Shown: piece after piece, positions 21,659 through 33,692 of the stretch
How the letters are laid out: each line of letters starts with the position of its first letter
Numbering within the stretch: position 1 is the first letter of the stretch
From: Papilionanthe hookeriana x Papilionanthe teres
Lineage: Eukaryota; Streptophyta; Magnoliopsida; Asparagales; Orchidaceae
Assembly (NCBI GenBank): GCA_022702705.1
Contig: CM040424.1
Coordinates: forward strand, 140,231,665-140,295,664
Direction of reading: 5' to 3'
DNA length: 64,000 nucleotides
Made by a program: the position numbers and the translations under genes
Notes under the pieces: generated by a model
What the model was told of the DNA's origin: nothing
Databases searched by the model: none
Seen by the model: only the letters and a program-made list of their open reading frames with translations

Positions 21659-22911
21659 TCAGGTAGTGTAATACTTCTTCAAGTATCGTCCGTTGATCGG
21701 AAGTATATGTCGTTCTCCTTGGCAATTCACTAGCTGGTAAGAGCCTCCTGAGTAGACTGCCTCAACCACAAACGGTCCTTCCCAAGTGGGTTCAAATTTT
21801 CCTCCTATCTTGCGGTGTGCAAGGATAGGTCTCTTGAGAATGAGAACTAAGTCACCAACTTTGAAGGTTCTTGGGCGGACCAGTCTGTCATGGGCTTGAA
21901 CCATCTTAGCTTGGTATAGTTCTAAATTCTGCTGTGCTGCAAGTCTTTTCCCTTTCAGGCTTTCCAATTCCTCTAGTCATAATTTGGCATTCTCTTCGTC
22001 GTGATTTTGTTTGCAACTGCAATTCGAGTGATGGAAGGTTTGGACCTCTAAGGGTAACATCTGCCTCGGACCCATACACTAGAGCGTAAGGTGTAGCTTG
22101 GGTAGGAGTTCTGAAGGTTGTCCGGTAGGCCCATAAGGCTTCTAATAATTTCTCGTGCTGATTTCTCTCATTATCGTCCAAAGTTTTCTTTAAAATTTGA
22201 ACAAGAGTTTTATTCAAAGCCTCAGCCAGGCCGTTTGCTCTTGGATAGTATATTGTTGAATACCGCCAGTCGATTTCGTGTCTCCTGACAAAATTATTGA
22301 TTTGCGTGCTTCGAATGTCGGCCATTGTTCGAGATGATCCTACGCGGCACTCCAAAACGGTAGACAACTTGGTTCTTGAAAAACTGTAGCACGTGGTGTG
22401 CTTTCACTTCTCTGAGTGGAACTACCTCTGCCCACTTGGAAAAGTAATATGTAGCCGCAAGAATGAAGCGATGTCCTTTTGAAGATGGTGGTTCTATTGG
22501 ACCCACTATATCTGTGCCCCAACATTCGAATGGCCACGACGCAATTGTCGGGTGTAGCACATTTGGAGGTTGGTGTAGAACCACTCCGTGCACTTGGCAT
22601 TGGTGACAGCTCTTGGCGATTTTCATGCAGTCGGTCATCATCGAGGGCCAGTAGTACCCTAGTCTTTTAATTTTCATTTTCATCTTCGGACCCGACTGGT
22701 GAGCACCATAGAGTCTTAAGTGCAACTCTTTAACAATTTCACGGGCCTCAGACCCGCTTTGGCACCTTAGCCACATTTGATCGAAAGACCTTCTGTATAA
22801 CGTGTTGTTTATTAATGCGTAGGAAAGAGTTCTTTTCTTGATCTGATGGGCTAACGACCTATCGTCCGGTAGTTTTCCGTTTGCGGGCGATCTATTAATG
22901 ATTGTCGCCAA
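21659..22911 (-). pseudogene. pol: Integrase of element D (broken)
   Basis: Would join element cDNA to host DNA. Order: a zinc-binding HHCC region (HLRLYGAHQSG .. CHQCQVHG, 22911-22590), core with WGTDIVGPI (first Asp kept), second site RRIISNNGRHS (usual D-N-G is N-N-G, so the second catalytic Asp is lost by a GAC to AAC change), then ANGLAEALNKTL with the catalytic Glu (22230-22190). The C-terminal domain has FKVGDLVLILKRP, GGKFEPTWEGPFVV and INGRYLKKYY (21850-21670). Frames change near 22330 and 21960. Confidence 0.85.
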
Positions 22912-23164
22912 TCTTACGTGTTTTCACGTCACTTCTTGCAACTGATTCTTTTTCTTTTTCGATTTGTGTATTGTGTCTATGTCGAGTCGTGATAAGACCG
23001 ACGTCCATGAACTGACACTTCTACTGATTCATCTTGCAAGCAGGCAAACTCTTTTGCGAGGCGTGCTAAAGCATCTGCTAAAGCGTTTTTCGTTTCTGGG
23101 AATTTTGTAGATTGTCACATTCGGAATCTGTTCCAACAACTGTATGACATACTGGAAGTATTGC
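22912..23164 (-). other. Linker between archaeal-type RNase H and integrase of element D
   Basis: Decayed coding. Pieces such as LLEQIPNVTIYKIP (about 23140-23100) and ARLAKEFACLQDESV-like text (about 23060-23020) can be read in shifted frames, as expected for the tail of the second RNase H domain. Confidence 0.5.
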
Positions 23165-23470
23165 TCGAGTCTTAGCTTTAAAATTCTGTACTGTCCGCGA
23201 TCCGTTGAATGATTAATTGTGAATCCCGTAGATGTTGATGTTTGTTATCCCCATTTGAATAGTTAATTCCGGTCCTGTTACGAGAGTTTCGTATTCCGCT
23301 TCTTTGTTTGTACACGGTTCGTCAAGTGGTAGGAGTATCTTAACATCCCCCGCTCCGGTGTTATAAAGATTAGTCGATTCTGCCTTACCGGGCACTATCA
23401 CTTGCGATTCTTCGACTTTGTGTGCTTGAAGATGCTCCGTCGAAATATAATTCCCAACGTCGATCATCGG
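23165..23470 (-). pseudogene. pol: Archaeal-type RNase H domain (second RNase H) of element D
   Basis: WELYFDGASSS (about 23465-23430) is the first strand with the catalytic Asp. TNKEAEYETLVTG with ITNINIYG (23300-23225) holds the catalytic Glu. After a frameshift at about 23220 the DSQLI motif carries the next Asp. A second RNase H of this type between the gypsy RNase H and integrase is a hallmark of the Tat lineage, and this is the main basis for classifying element D. Confidence 0.8.
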
Positions 23471-25244
23471 GGTCTTCTAAGCTCATTATTTGTTCATCCG
23501 GCAAGTCGTCATTGAGAGGAGATTCGCCGTGCAGAGGGTGTCTTGCGAGGAAATCTGTTAGGACTTGTCCCTTTACGGCACGAAGAGGCACGAAAGTTAT
23601 ATCGAATTGCAATAATATCATTGACCACCTGGCAAGTCTACCAGAAAGCATCGGACGGGTCATCAAGTATTGCAATGGATTAAATTTCGAGATCAGGTTG
23701 ACCTTATGAGAAAGCATGTAGTGCTCGAGCTTTTGAGCGGCGAAGATCGGGGCCAAACAGTGCTTTTCAATTGTGGGATACTTTATTTCCGTCGGAAGTA
23801 AACGACGGCTTAGGTAGTAAAGAGCATTTTCTTTACCCTCATCATTGACCTGGGCTAACAAGGCTCCGAGTGAGTCGTCTAAAGCCGCGGTATAAAGTAT
23901 CAACGGTCTACCTGAGACTGGGGCTGCTAAAATAGGAGGTCTCATTAAATATTGTTTAATATCCTCAAAGGCCTTCTGGCATTTCTCTTCCCAAATAAAT
24001 TTGGCGTCCTTTTTAATTAATGCCGAGAAAGGCTGACACCTACCTGACAAGTTCGAGATAAAGAGTCGAAGATATGCTAGCTTCCCTTGAAAAGATCGTA
24101 GTTGTTTTAAGGTTCTGGGAGGCGGCATTTCTAAGATAGCTTTAATCTTTTCCGGGTCGATTTCAATTCCACGATGTCGGACAACGAATCCTAAGAATTT
24201 CCCAGAGGTGACGCCGATGGCGCATTTTAAGGGATTCATCTTAAGGTTAAATTGTCTTAATCATTCGAAAACAATCCTCAAATCATACAGGTGGTTTTCA
24301 TTTACTTTGCTTTTGATGACCACATCATCCACGTTGCATTCGACTTGATTGTGAATGAGATCATAAAAAATCCTTGTCATTGCTCTTTGGTAGGTTGCTC
24401 CTGTGTTCTTCAGTCCGAATGGCATCACTGTGTAGCAATATACTCCGATCGGCGTCTGAATGCTGTAAGTTTTTCATCTTCTGGAGCCATTTTTATCTGG
24501 TTGTATCCTGAAGATCCATCCATGAATGAGAATATTTCATGTGTTGAAGCAATGTCGATCATTAATTCGGGATCGGTAGAGGAATTCATCTTTTGGACAT
24601 GCCTTGTTTAAATCTCCGAAATCCACACAAATTCCGATCCGACCATTCTTCTTCTCGGTCGGCACCACATTAGGCTAACCAAGTCGGGTATTATTCTTCA
24701 CGGACAAATTTAGCGTATATTAGCTTTTTAACTTCAGCTATGACTTGTTGTTCAATTTCTAGACGCATTCTTCCGGGACCTTGTACGATCGGAACGAAGT
24801 AGGATCCACTCCTAGCTTATGGACTGCGACTTCTGGAGCTAATCCTGGCATCTCATCGTAGTTCCAAGCAAAACATTCTTTAAATTCAATTAATAACTTG
24901 ATTATTTCTTTAGAGTCTTCTTTATTGAGTAAGGAGCTAACAAAGGTAGGTCTAGGCTCTTCGAACTCTGGTCGAGCGTCTCCAATTTGTAAATCTTCAA
25001 ATTCTTGTGTAGTTTCCATGCAGTTTTCATTAGACTCGCTAGTGACAACCAAGCAAAATTCAGTATCGTCAACTGATCCTACTGTGCCGAATCCGAGACC
25101 ATGTTTTGAATTGGGTGGACGACCGAAGTTATTCCATAATTTTTCAAAATGTTGTGATTGGCCTTTTGTCCATTGTCGAGGTAAGAAACCACGCTGAATT
25201 AAATTTTGAACACGAGGAGAGTACCACTCAAAAGGCAATTCCAT
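23471..25244 (-). pseudogene. pol: Reverse transcriptase and RNase H of element D (broken)
   Basis: N-terminal RT text: IKLLIEFKECFAWNYDEMPG (24900-24840). The palm is shredded by shifts from 24760 to 24240. The active-site motif reads VECNVDDVVIKSK (near 24340), so the usual Y-V-D-D has Asn for Tyr. From 24239 the thumb and connection are open: KFLGFVVRHRGIEIDPEKI, MPPPRTLKQLRSFQGKLAYL, then RNase H text LILYTAALDDSLGALLAQ, ALYYLSRRL, YPTIEKHCLA and GRLARWSMILLQFDITFVP, with DFLARHPL near 23530. Confidence 0.85.
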
Positions 25245-25741
25245 TAATTCGATGAAGTAGCATCTTCAAATTGTACATTATTTTCAGTTTTGGAGGAAGG
25301 AGCACCACGATAGAATTTGATGGGCTTTGCACCGCCGCTACGTACCTCTTTGACCACCATACCCTCGATCTCATTAGAATGGATTGGGGTCAGGGTCATA
25401 GTATGTACATAGTGGTTAATCTTCTCGTACATTGATTTATATTCCTCGTTCTTTTCATCTTCGAGAGAGATCCTGCATTGCGGCTTCTTCCGACTTATTG
25501 TTGCTGCTTCTTGCTTGATCTCTTTTTCTTCTTTAGAACTATCTTCCCAATCAACATTGATGGCTGGTTTCCTCCGTCCAACTGTCTTAACGTCTCCGCC
25601 ACGACCTCGTCCCCGGCCTCGACCTCGGATGCGAGTTGTGGAGAAACCTTCACCATCTCGCCGTAAGGGAGTGGTGAGTGACGGTTGGACTAGAACTTCA
25701 GGTTCTTCGTTGTCCCGAACTTCCTTTGCTTCATTCGTCAT
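25244..25741 (-). pseudogene. pol: Protease-RT linker of element D with an RG-rich tract
   Basis: An open stretch of 165 codons. Residues 39-49 (25627-25595) are IRGRGRGRGRGGD-like, an Arg-Gly tract of the kind that binds RNA in other proteins. The rest is charged (EEKEIKQEA). Its position between protease and RT matches the variable linker of Tat polyproteins. RG-tract function is inferred only. Confidence 0.65.
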
Positions 25742-25801
25742 GGTATCTGTGGAGAAGATTGTTTTCTTCGGGGGTGCGTAATAAGCTGCATCTTCATGGA
25801 T

Positions 25802-26543
25802 TCAAATTTCATGTACGGAGAATGGTTGTAAGTCACCTTTGATGCACTGTTCCCCTTCATCGTAGTATTTGATGCAACGATGTAGAGATGATGGTACCAT
25901 CCGGTTCTCATGTATCCATGGTCGGCCCAGTAGAGCGTTGAATGTCGTTTCTGAATCAATTATGTGAAATTTCGCGGTTGTCTTTGCTAAGTCACCGGTC
26001 TTCATTAGCAGTGTTATCGATCCGAGGGCTCTTTCTCCTTTCTAGTTGAATCCTCTTAATAACATTTTGTCCGCTTTGAGCTCGTGAGCATCAATTTTCA
26101 AGTATGCTAGCGTTCGAAGATTCATTATATTGACTGATGCTCCTGGATCCACCAATACTCTGGAGAGTGTAAACTTCCCAATTGTAACTAAAATGTACAA
26201 CGGTCGGTTGTGGACTGATGTCCCAAGTAGTAGGTCATTGTCCATGAAGGTAACACCTCGCTGTTCCTTTAAAATAGCAAACCTCATCTAAGGAATCTCC
26301 AGTCATTTGAGCTAAGAAAATTTCTGGATCAAGCAAGGCCTTGATCAGAGCTTCTCTCATCTCCTTTGATAAGATGAGAGCGTCGTAGATGCTCAGTTTG
26401 GTCGGTAGTTTCCTAAGATGGGCTAGCACGTTGTAATCCACTTTATTTCCATGTGTCTCGATTTCTTCACGAATGGGTATTTCTTCTGCCGGGGTTGGTT
26501 CTTCCTGAACAACCGCCTGCTTTCCTTTGTCCTTTGGACCCAT
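25802..26543 (-). pseudogene. pol: Aspartic protease of element D (broken)
   Basis: Upstream text LRKLPTKLSIYDALILSKEMREALIKAL (26440-26330) is the typical pre-protease segment. The active site reads SRVLVDPGASVNIM, with catalytic Asp at about 26149. FHIIDSETTFNALLGRPWIHENRMVPSSLH (25975-25880) is the strongly conserved C-terminal signature of plant gypsy Tat proteases. Frameshifts lie at about 26270 and 26040. Confidence 0.85.
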
Positions 26544-26686
26544 TCTCGGAGGTAGAACTCTTCCACTTCTTAAGTTGACTTCTGTAATTTCTCCTGAATC
26601 TGGTATTGAGTTTGCTGGTGTCTCCTCCTGAATCGGAATGACAGGTTCTTCTGGATTAGTTTCAGATTATGAAGGCTCTAACTATA

Positions 26687-27403
26687 TTATGACTGGAGCT
26701 CCTCGAAACTTACAAATAGATTCATTACTTGTTGAACTCTCGTAGCCTTTTGGTGGATGTCTTCTTCATCCTTGTAATCGTCGAGCTTGTGTATGATTTG
26801 AGAATTATCATTTGTATCTGAATCGACGTTCGGATTAGGTTGGTTTTTGCTAGTTACGTAATCGTTAGAAACAGTCAAAACGTAGCCAATGCCATAACCC
26901 TTATCATTATAAGATCCCACCAGAGTGAGCAGATAATCATACAGAGTCAGAGGTTCCAGGGATTCCTCCCCCGAATCGGAAACAACTATCCTAGGATAGG
27001 CAGCCCCTAGTCTAGCCTCAGGAGCCTCGGCCTTCTCTTCTTCATTAATTTTCTTCTTTTCTTTAATCGTCTCTTGTTGAGGTGGTTCTTCTATCGCAAG
27101 TGATAATGCCGACTTGATAGGTTTCGAACTCTGAATTGAGGCTCGCACCGAAGTGGTTTGGATGTGATCCAAAATCTTCTTCGAAGACTTTGTCCAGGCG
27201 GTAGTCCATCCATCATCAGTCGCATAGGGATCTATCGGAACAATGAGATTCATCGAGATAACATTGACGGAATCTCCTTTCTGGGGTTCCTTCATGTATT
27301 CCTTCGAGATCGTTATGTCCCTTTTTGAAGATTGTCGTTGAGCCAACTTTTGAAGGTAATGCAATCTTCTATCTTGTGTCCAAGCATCCGGTGGTAAGGG
27401 CAA
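26687..27403 (-). pseudogene. Gag-protease linker of element D
   Basis: 238 open codons, hydrophilic and acidic (EEPPQQETIKEKKKINEEEK, GEESLEPLTLYDYLL). It follows the zinc knuckle and precedes the protease, as in Tat Gag-Pol polyproteins. A TAA at 26687 and a frame change separate it from the protease. 26544-26686 is decayed coding. Confidence 0.6.
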
Positions 27404-28763
27404 AAGTTGGGATCACCTTTCTTGTCGACTTCTTCGGTTTCTTAGGCTCGGTAGTTGGAAATGCGGAGTCTTCATCGAGCTGCAGAACATTTTCGGCACT
27501 TGCCTCATTCTTGAACGGATACTCCTCGCTCAGGAGCTCCCTTAACGTACGTTGTGGACGAGGCGGTTGTTCATACTTGTTGAGATGATCGATAACCTGG
27601 GTCGGGGTTCTTGGTAATTCCGTTGAATTTGCTTCGCGGCCGTTACGGTAGTATTTGTATTGGTTGCTTGCCTTTATCAGCTCGTTGCGACGATCCCGGA
27701 CTTCTTTTCAAAAGTTTTCACGGGCTTCTGTTTGTCTGTTTTGTCTGTGAAACTTAATTGCTTCGCCTCTTCTTGCAAGCTTCCGGCCTTGCTTAACAAC
27801 TTCTCGAATGTCTTAATAGTAAATCCCTTGAAGAGAAGTGCTACCGGGCCATGGATGCTCTTCAGAAAAATGCCGACTGCATGTTGTTCCTGTAGCTGTG
27901 GTTCACACTTCATACTTAGATTCCTCCATCGAAGTATGTAGTCCACCAAAGTTTCGTTCGGCTTCTGCTTCTCTACCACTAAATCACCTATAGTGATGTG
28001 GTGCTGAGCTCCGGCAAATCGCTTGATGAGGAGGTTCTCCAATTTCGAAAATGTCTTCACCGAACCGTTCGGTAATTCCGCATACTAATCAAAGGCGATC
28101 CCTGACAGGCTGCTGACAAATTGTCGGAAGAGTAAAGCATCACTTCCACCGGCATTGCAACAACTGGCACGAAAATGTGCAACATGCTGCCGAGGGTTTC
28201 CGGTTCCATCAAATGACTTGAACAGAGGTGGTACGAAGCCTTTCGGATATTGGACAGCGTCAAATTCCTCAGGGTAAGTTCTACCCGTCCGAATGGATGT
28301 CCCGCTCTTTGATTGTGCCAAGGCTTCTCCCACCTGCTGTTCCACCATTCTCTTGATATCCTTTTTCGGAATCATGCTTTGTGTTGCATCCTTTTTTAAT
28401 TGATCATCCCCGTTGACGGATGTAATCTCCTTTCCTCCATCTACAATGTGAAAAACTTCGGGGTGTTTCTCTTTGGGGTTGAACCTGACTCTGGAGAGTG
28501 GCTAGGGCTGCAGCCATCTCTTCCATCCTTTTTGCCATTTAGGCGATCGTATCATCTTTCTCCTGAAGCTGCATCCTCATTACTTCCGACTCCTCTCTTT
28601 CTGCGGCTGCAGGAGCACCTTGTGAAGCTGACGAAGCTCGTGTTTCAACCATGTTAATTTCTGCATATTCATCTTCCATGAACTCTGACGAGTCCACTTC
28701 ATCTCCAAATTTTTCTTCTCTTTCTCTTGCTAATCGCCGAATATCAGTTCTTAGCTTTTTCAT
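27340..28763 (-). pseudogene. gag: gag of element D (broken)
   Basis: N-terminal coiled-coil-like, charged segment (28763-28539). Capsid domain: FDAVQYPKGFVPPLFKSFDG, GNPRQHVAHFRASC and ALLFRQFVSSLSGIAFD (28290-28085), a stop, then LENLLIKRFAGAQHHITIGD, KPNETLVDYILRWRNLSMKC (28030-27900). Near 27400-27345 CPYHRMLGHKIEDC forms a CxxH..H..C zinc knuckle typical of Tat Gag rather than the CCHC type. It should coat the element RNA. Stops lie at about 28537, 28440 and 28085. Confidence 0.85.
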
Positions 28764-28937
28764 AGCATTTTCTAGTGGTCTTTTCTGTACATCCTTGCAT
28801 TTGTCATGCGATAACTGTCAGGTTTCCTTCTCATGAGTCCCCTTTACTGCGGTAGCACTTTCTTCGGACTCAAGTCTCCTGACGAGACTTTCCTTCTCAG
28901 GTTGTTGTTTTAATCTTAATTGTCCAGTAGTGGGACG

Positions 28938-29402
28938 TCATACCATCCTTCTAGCAGCTGAAGGTCTAGGACCGGATGGTCTGTCAGCCAAATGCTGGAA
29001 GGTGGAATCCTCCCTAATTTGTAGTCCTGAAACAATGACAGGTGAACTAGCTTTCATTCTTTTATTTGGCTTTTCTGCAGCGATTGCAGGTTCTACTCGC
29101 GGCCCAAGAAGGGACTTAGCTGGCACCTGCACTATCCTTCTTAAAATTTCTGATACAGGCCATTTTTCTTTCTTTGTTAACTTTTCTATCAGGGTTTGCA
29201 GTCAAGCAAATGGCGTAATTCTAGCCCTTTTCTTACGGCCATCGTTGTAATATGCGGGCTGAGGCAATGCAAAAGCAATCTTGCAGACATTTTCCTCGTC
29301 CTTTGCGGCGGAAAGGGGATGGAACCTACTTCCTCCCAGAAGTAGTATGTATTCAGGCAGCGGTGTATACTCGGGCGGTTCGGGATTTCCTCGGGAAAGC
29401 AA
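28938..29402 (-). pseudogene. ORF upstream of gag in element D
   Basis: One frame from 29402 to 28938 with a single in-frame TGA at about 29202. Text such as PEPPEYTPLPEYILLLGGSR, ALPQPAYYNDGRKKRARI and KWPVSEILRRIVQVPAKS. Tat elements often carry an ORF of unknown role before gag, and this may be its remnant. No recognised domain. 28764-28937 is decayed coding text. Confidence 0.5.
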
Positions 29403-29500
29403 CTTCGGCGGCTACGGCTTCTCCAGCAATCCTTCTACTTCGTTCCTCCTGCGAGTCCGTGTCGGTGGTGGAATTCTTGAGTTGGACCCGATTTCAAAAA

Positions 29501-32500
29501 TATAATTTTCTGATTTTTCTTTGATTTATTAGAATTATTTTAGTGGAAATGCTTTAGAAAATACATTTTTTTTAATTTTAAAATTACCTTAAGGCTTTAA
29601 AATTTAATATCTCATTATAGAGACTTAAGAAAAATGTGGGGTTTGTTCCTAAATGATTAAAATTCAAAATGTGACATTTTGGTGAATTTTATTATTTTTG
29701 TGATTTTTATTATTTTTTAATTATTAAAAATATTAAAATAATGCAAAAAATCAACTTTTTTAGAAAATTGCAATTATAATTTTCTTAAATTCCCCTAATA
29801 TCAGAGAGGCTCCAAAACCAATTTGGTGAATTTTTGAAAAGTATTTTGAAAGTTATGAATTTTCAAAGTTTAAGTTTGGCTAAATTGCTTAATCAACTCA
29901 TTTGATAGGGCTAAACAAGTCCAATTGACTTCAAACTTTTATGGTGGGTTTCTCTGATCCTAAAGGTCAGTGGAGAATTGACTTCAAGTTAATTTGATGT
30001 ATGATTAGCTCTAATTAATTAAAGCTCCATTTTGGGTGTTTAAGCCAATTAGGGTTATTACAAGTTAGTTAACTCAAAAACCATTTTTCCTAGGGTCCTC
30101 TGGTCATAAGAAACATCACCAAATTTTCCTAGAATTTATTTCACAACATGCTAATTACTAGAATTAAAATACTCAGAATAGTGACCTAGGATTGAAAAAT
30201 CAATAACTCTTCATAGCGGTGGCCTCTGACTTTGGAAAATTCAGGGAATGTTCCCAAATTCAGAGGCTTAAAAAGTCCTATGGTCTCATGCCATGATGAA
30301 TTGTATACATGCCTGGAGAATTGAAATAGTGCAGAGAGTAAATAAATAATTAAAAATAAAATACTTGATGAAATTACATTATTTATTTTCCACATTATTC
30401 TCCTCTATTCACTGAGCAAGAGGGTATTTTTATTTTATTTTTTTGATATTTCTACACAAAGTTATGCATTTTTGAAGTTTAGGGAATTAAATAAATCAAA
30501 AATACCCTAATTTCCTACTTATCCACGCGGCGCCACGCCATCCTCGGCAGCTCTGAAAGGCCACGCGTCGTCTTCTGATTAGGCATCACCATCCGACTTA
30601 GCGCTCCAGGGCTCCGCGATTCACGTACCATCGCGCTGTCCTGCTCAATCCAGACCTTCCGCTCGATACACGCTCGATCCGACGGCTCCCAGTCATCGTC
30701 TATGACTGGTGTGCACCCGTGACCGTCAACCTTCTAGCCCTAATTTCTCACTCGATTCTCAATGGATTTTCGTGTTTTTATGCTCTATGGATTCGTCTTG
30801 AGGAGACGAACACATCCATACAGTAAACATGTATTGAAATTGACTCAAATTAAATAGAGAATCTCTGTAAGCTCGGGAAGAAGAGTGAGTCCATACCTTT
30901 GCTCATAGAGGAGTGAAGCTTCGATCTGAGAGTTGTGTCACCTTCAATTGGGTCCAAGTAAGCTCCAGATGAAGTCCCTTGGCCTGGTGAATTGTCCAGG
31001 TATGATTTCGACCACAACCGATTACAAAGCTTGGAGTCTGGAACAGATGGGTGGCCTGGAGAAGGGGCATTTGCTGGTAAACTTCTTCTCTTGGTCTGGT
31101 GAAGGTGTAGGACCAATCAATTTGGGGATTGGCTCACTGTGGAGAAGTGTCCTGGTTTTGGGCTTGGATTTCAACTACGAAATTGAGCTCGCGAGAGGAA
31201 ATGGCAGGGCGATTTCGGGGGGTCAAGTTCTCTATGTGTGGGGAGTAGTACTGGAATGATTTTGGCGAGTTTCCTTAAGGTTGGTTCAGCACCTCTTCCA
31301 TGGCCGAGAGAGGTGGTGTTTAAATAGGAGAGGCTGGAGGGCCTCCCAGGGGAAGTTAGGGACTGGGATCAGCTGCTCTTGGCAAGGGAAGAAGAGCTGC
31401 AATGGCCACTGGGCATGGGGCAACTCAGAAAAGGAGAATTTCAATGTTGGCTCACATGTGAGCTCTCGGATGTGGTGTTTTCCGGCGATCCAGGCGGCTG
31501 GCCGGCAGGCATGGGTCACCCTCAGGTCCAAGTGTATCAGGGCTGGAGGTTTGTGCAGTCAATTGGCCGTGGACATGTGTAAAGGGCTTGGATTAAAATG
31601 GTATGGGGGAGAGGCCATTTTGGCTTGATTTGGTCCAAGCCATGATTTTGGGTTAGGTTCACCTCCCCATGGCTGATTTGGGCTGAGAGAGGATCATTTG
31701 CATCAGCTAGAAAGGGGCGGTGAAGTCCCCATCTAAAGTGATGTGGCTAATCATGGTTTAGTGTGTAACATGGAAGGGGTTAAAAAGCCTAATGAAGGTT
31801 TAAGAAAGGGGGCCCTCCTCTTGCTACTTTAGCCATGGTCACATGTTAAACATCCCATGGCTTCATATGGCTTGTACATGGCTTGTCTTTGGCTCACCTA
31901 TGGCTTGGGACAAAGCTTTGTCATTTACATGAAAGAAGGTTTTGAATTTTTGGGACTTTTGGGTGATTTTGGCATGAGGCCTAATTTAGGATTATTTGAT
32001 GATTGATTTAGGACTTAAGGGATGATATCAATTAATGGGGTGATGAAAAGAATGTCATATGGGCTTTAGCATGAAGTTTGGGCCTTTGAAATTTAGTGAA
32101 GATGGGCTTTTAAAATGGTTTAGGGAAGTGGGCTTTTGGATTTTAAATGGATTTTAGGATGAAAGTTTGGTAAAGGCTTGGGCCAAATAATTTTTGGGTT
32201 TAGTTTAGGGGTATTTCATGAATGATTTGAAATGAGTTTGGAATGATTTGGGTTTGAATGGGGTTGGATTTGGACCTCTTTGGTAAATGGGCCAATGTAA
32301 GTCAAATTGGGCTAACTTTGGCCAATGTTGGGCTAAGGTTGAAATTGATGTAAAATTAATGTTGGGAAATATTTATGGAAGTGTTTAAAAGAGGTTTTGG
32401 CTTTGGTTGGGTTTTGATTTTGGGGTTTGGGCTTATTTGGGTTAGGTTTGGGTTTAGGTCAAAATTGGGCCTTTTAGCTTTGGGTTGAATCTGAGTGGGG

Positions 32501-33687
32501 TTTGGGTCTAAATTTTGGGTAAATCATGTTAGTTTTTTGTTTTTGTGGATGTTATGGAAGGTTTAGAAAAGGTTTGGGGTTAATTGGAGTTGAATTGGGT
32601 TAGTTTAAGCTAAGTTTGGGTCATGGGTCCAAATTGGGCTTTAAGGTCAAAAGTGAAATTGGATTCAAATGCCAATCAAATTGGGCTTGGATTTGGTCTA
32701 AATTGGTGTTGGGGATGTTTGATTGAAGTTTAGAATTGAATTGGACCAGAATTTGGGTCAATTGGGTAGGTTTGGTTTGACATTGGGTTCATTTTGGGTT
32801 TAAATGGGTCAAATTGGGGATTTTGACAAAAGTGGGGTACATTGACAAAATTGGCCCATGGTGTAGTTGAACAAAATGAAATTGGGAATATTTTGGATTT
32901 TATGGAATTTTCTAGGATTTTTCTGAATTTTTGGATTTTTGGGTCAAGAGGGGCATTTTGGGTATTTTGAGGGTATTGGGAGGTATTTTTGGACTTTTTT
33001 GTATTTTTGGCTATGGATGATCAATTTGAGTAATGTGAGAATGTTTGGTATTGGTCTTGAGGAATTTTAGGTATTCGGAGATTTTTTTTGAAAAATTTGG
33101 GTAATTTCAAGGGTTTTGGGTAGGCTAGGCGGGTCTGGGTCCCCGGGGGTCAAAAATTAAAAATTTAGAAAATTGAAGATTGGGTAAATGTAAGTGGAAT
33201 GAAATCATTTTGGTTGAGCCATGAAGCCATATCAAGCCCACATGAGCCATGAAGGGACTCATTTGAGGCATTCACTATGTTGTTCCTAGCCCTCTTAGCC
33301 AAGGGCTTAGGTGTTAAGGACCATCCATGTGAATCACTTCCATGAGTCAGGAGGTCAAGTTGGGTATGGGTGTGGTTTTAGGAGGTGTGTGAAAGTGTAG
33401 TGTGTGTGTATGTCAGCCCTCACCAGACCAGGCCACCCAGGGCAGTCCTAAAGCCAAAGAGTCCTATAGGAACTCATCTTTTAAACTTCCACATTTGATC
33501 TCAACCCTTTAGGTGATTAGGGGTCTACAATCAAGTTTGTGGAGTTTGCAGGGAGTTAAGAAGTGGTTTGAATTTCTAAATGGTGGGTCCCAATTCTAAT
33601 CCTCTAGGATAGTTAAAGGAAAATCCTAAGGCTAGATCCTAAGTACTAAAGAGAGAAGAGAAGACCTCATCAAAAATGAGGTCAACA
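29501..33687 (-). repeat. 5' LTR of element D, truncated (4,187 bp)
   Basis: Collinear with 13587-17783. In the element's sense it runs from TGTTGACC at 33687 to about 29501 and then stops abruptly against the pre-gag ORF. The last ~3.2 kb of the LTR, the PBS and the leader are deleted. It contains a TATA-like box (31318-31326, minus) and a terminal hairpin (33663-33683). Confidence 0.9.
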
Positions 33688-33692
33688 CATGC
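33688..33692 (+). repeat. Target site duplication CATGC (right) of element D
   Basis: Partner of 10322-10326; the copy A RNase H resumes at TAGTGAAACTCTTAATGAAG. Confidence 0.85.

Larger units (their letters stand above)
10327..33687 (-). mobile_element. Element D: 23.4-kb Tat-lineage Ty3/gypsy retrotransposon with an AlkB-like ORF
   Basis: A complete insertion by its ends: TGTCGG..CAACA, with 5-bp CATGC duplications in copy A's RNase H. All coding is on the minus strand. Order in its own sense: truncated 5' LTR (33687-29501), pre-gag ORF, gag, protease, RG-rich linker, RT, RNase H, archaeal-type RNase H, integrase, an extra ORF region ending in an AlkB-like domain, 83-bp tandem repeats, PPT and a 7,457-bp 3' LTR (17783-10327). 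The second RNase H and its gag place it in the Tat lineage. A deletion removed the 3' end of the 5' LTR, the PBS and the leader, and all ORFs are broken, so it cannot move by itself. Confidence 0.85.
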
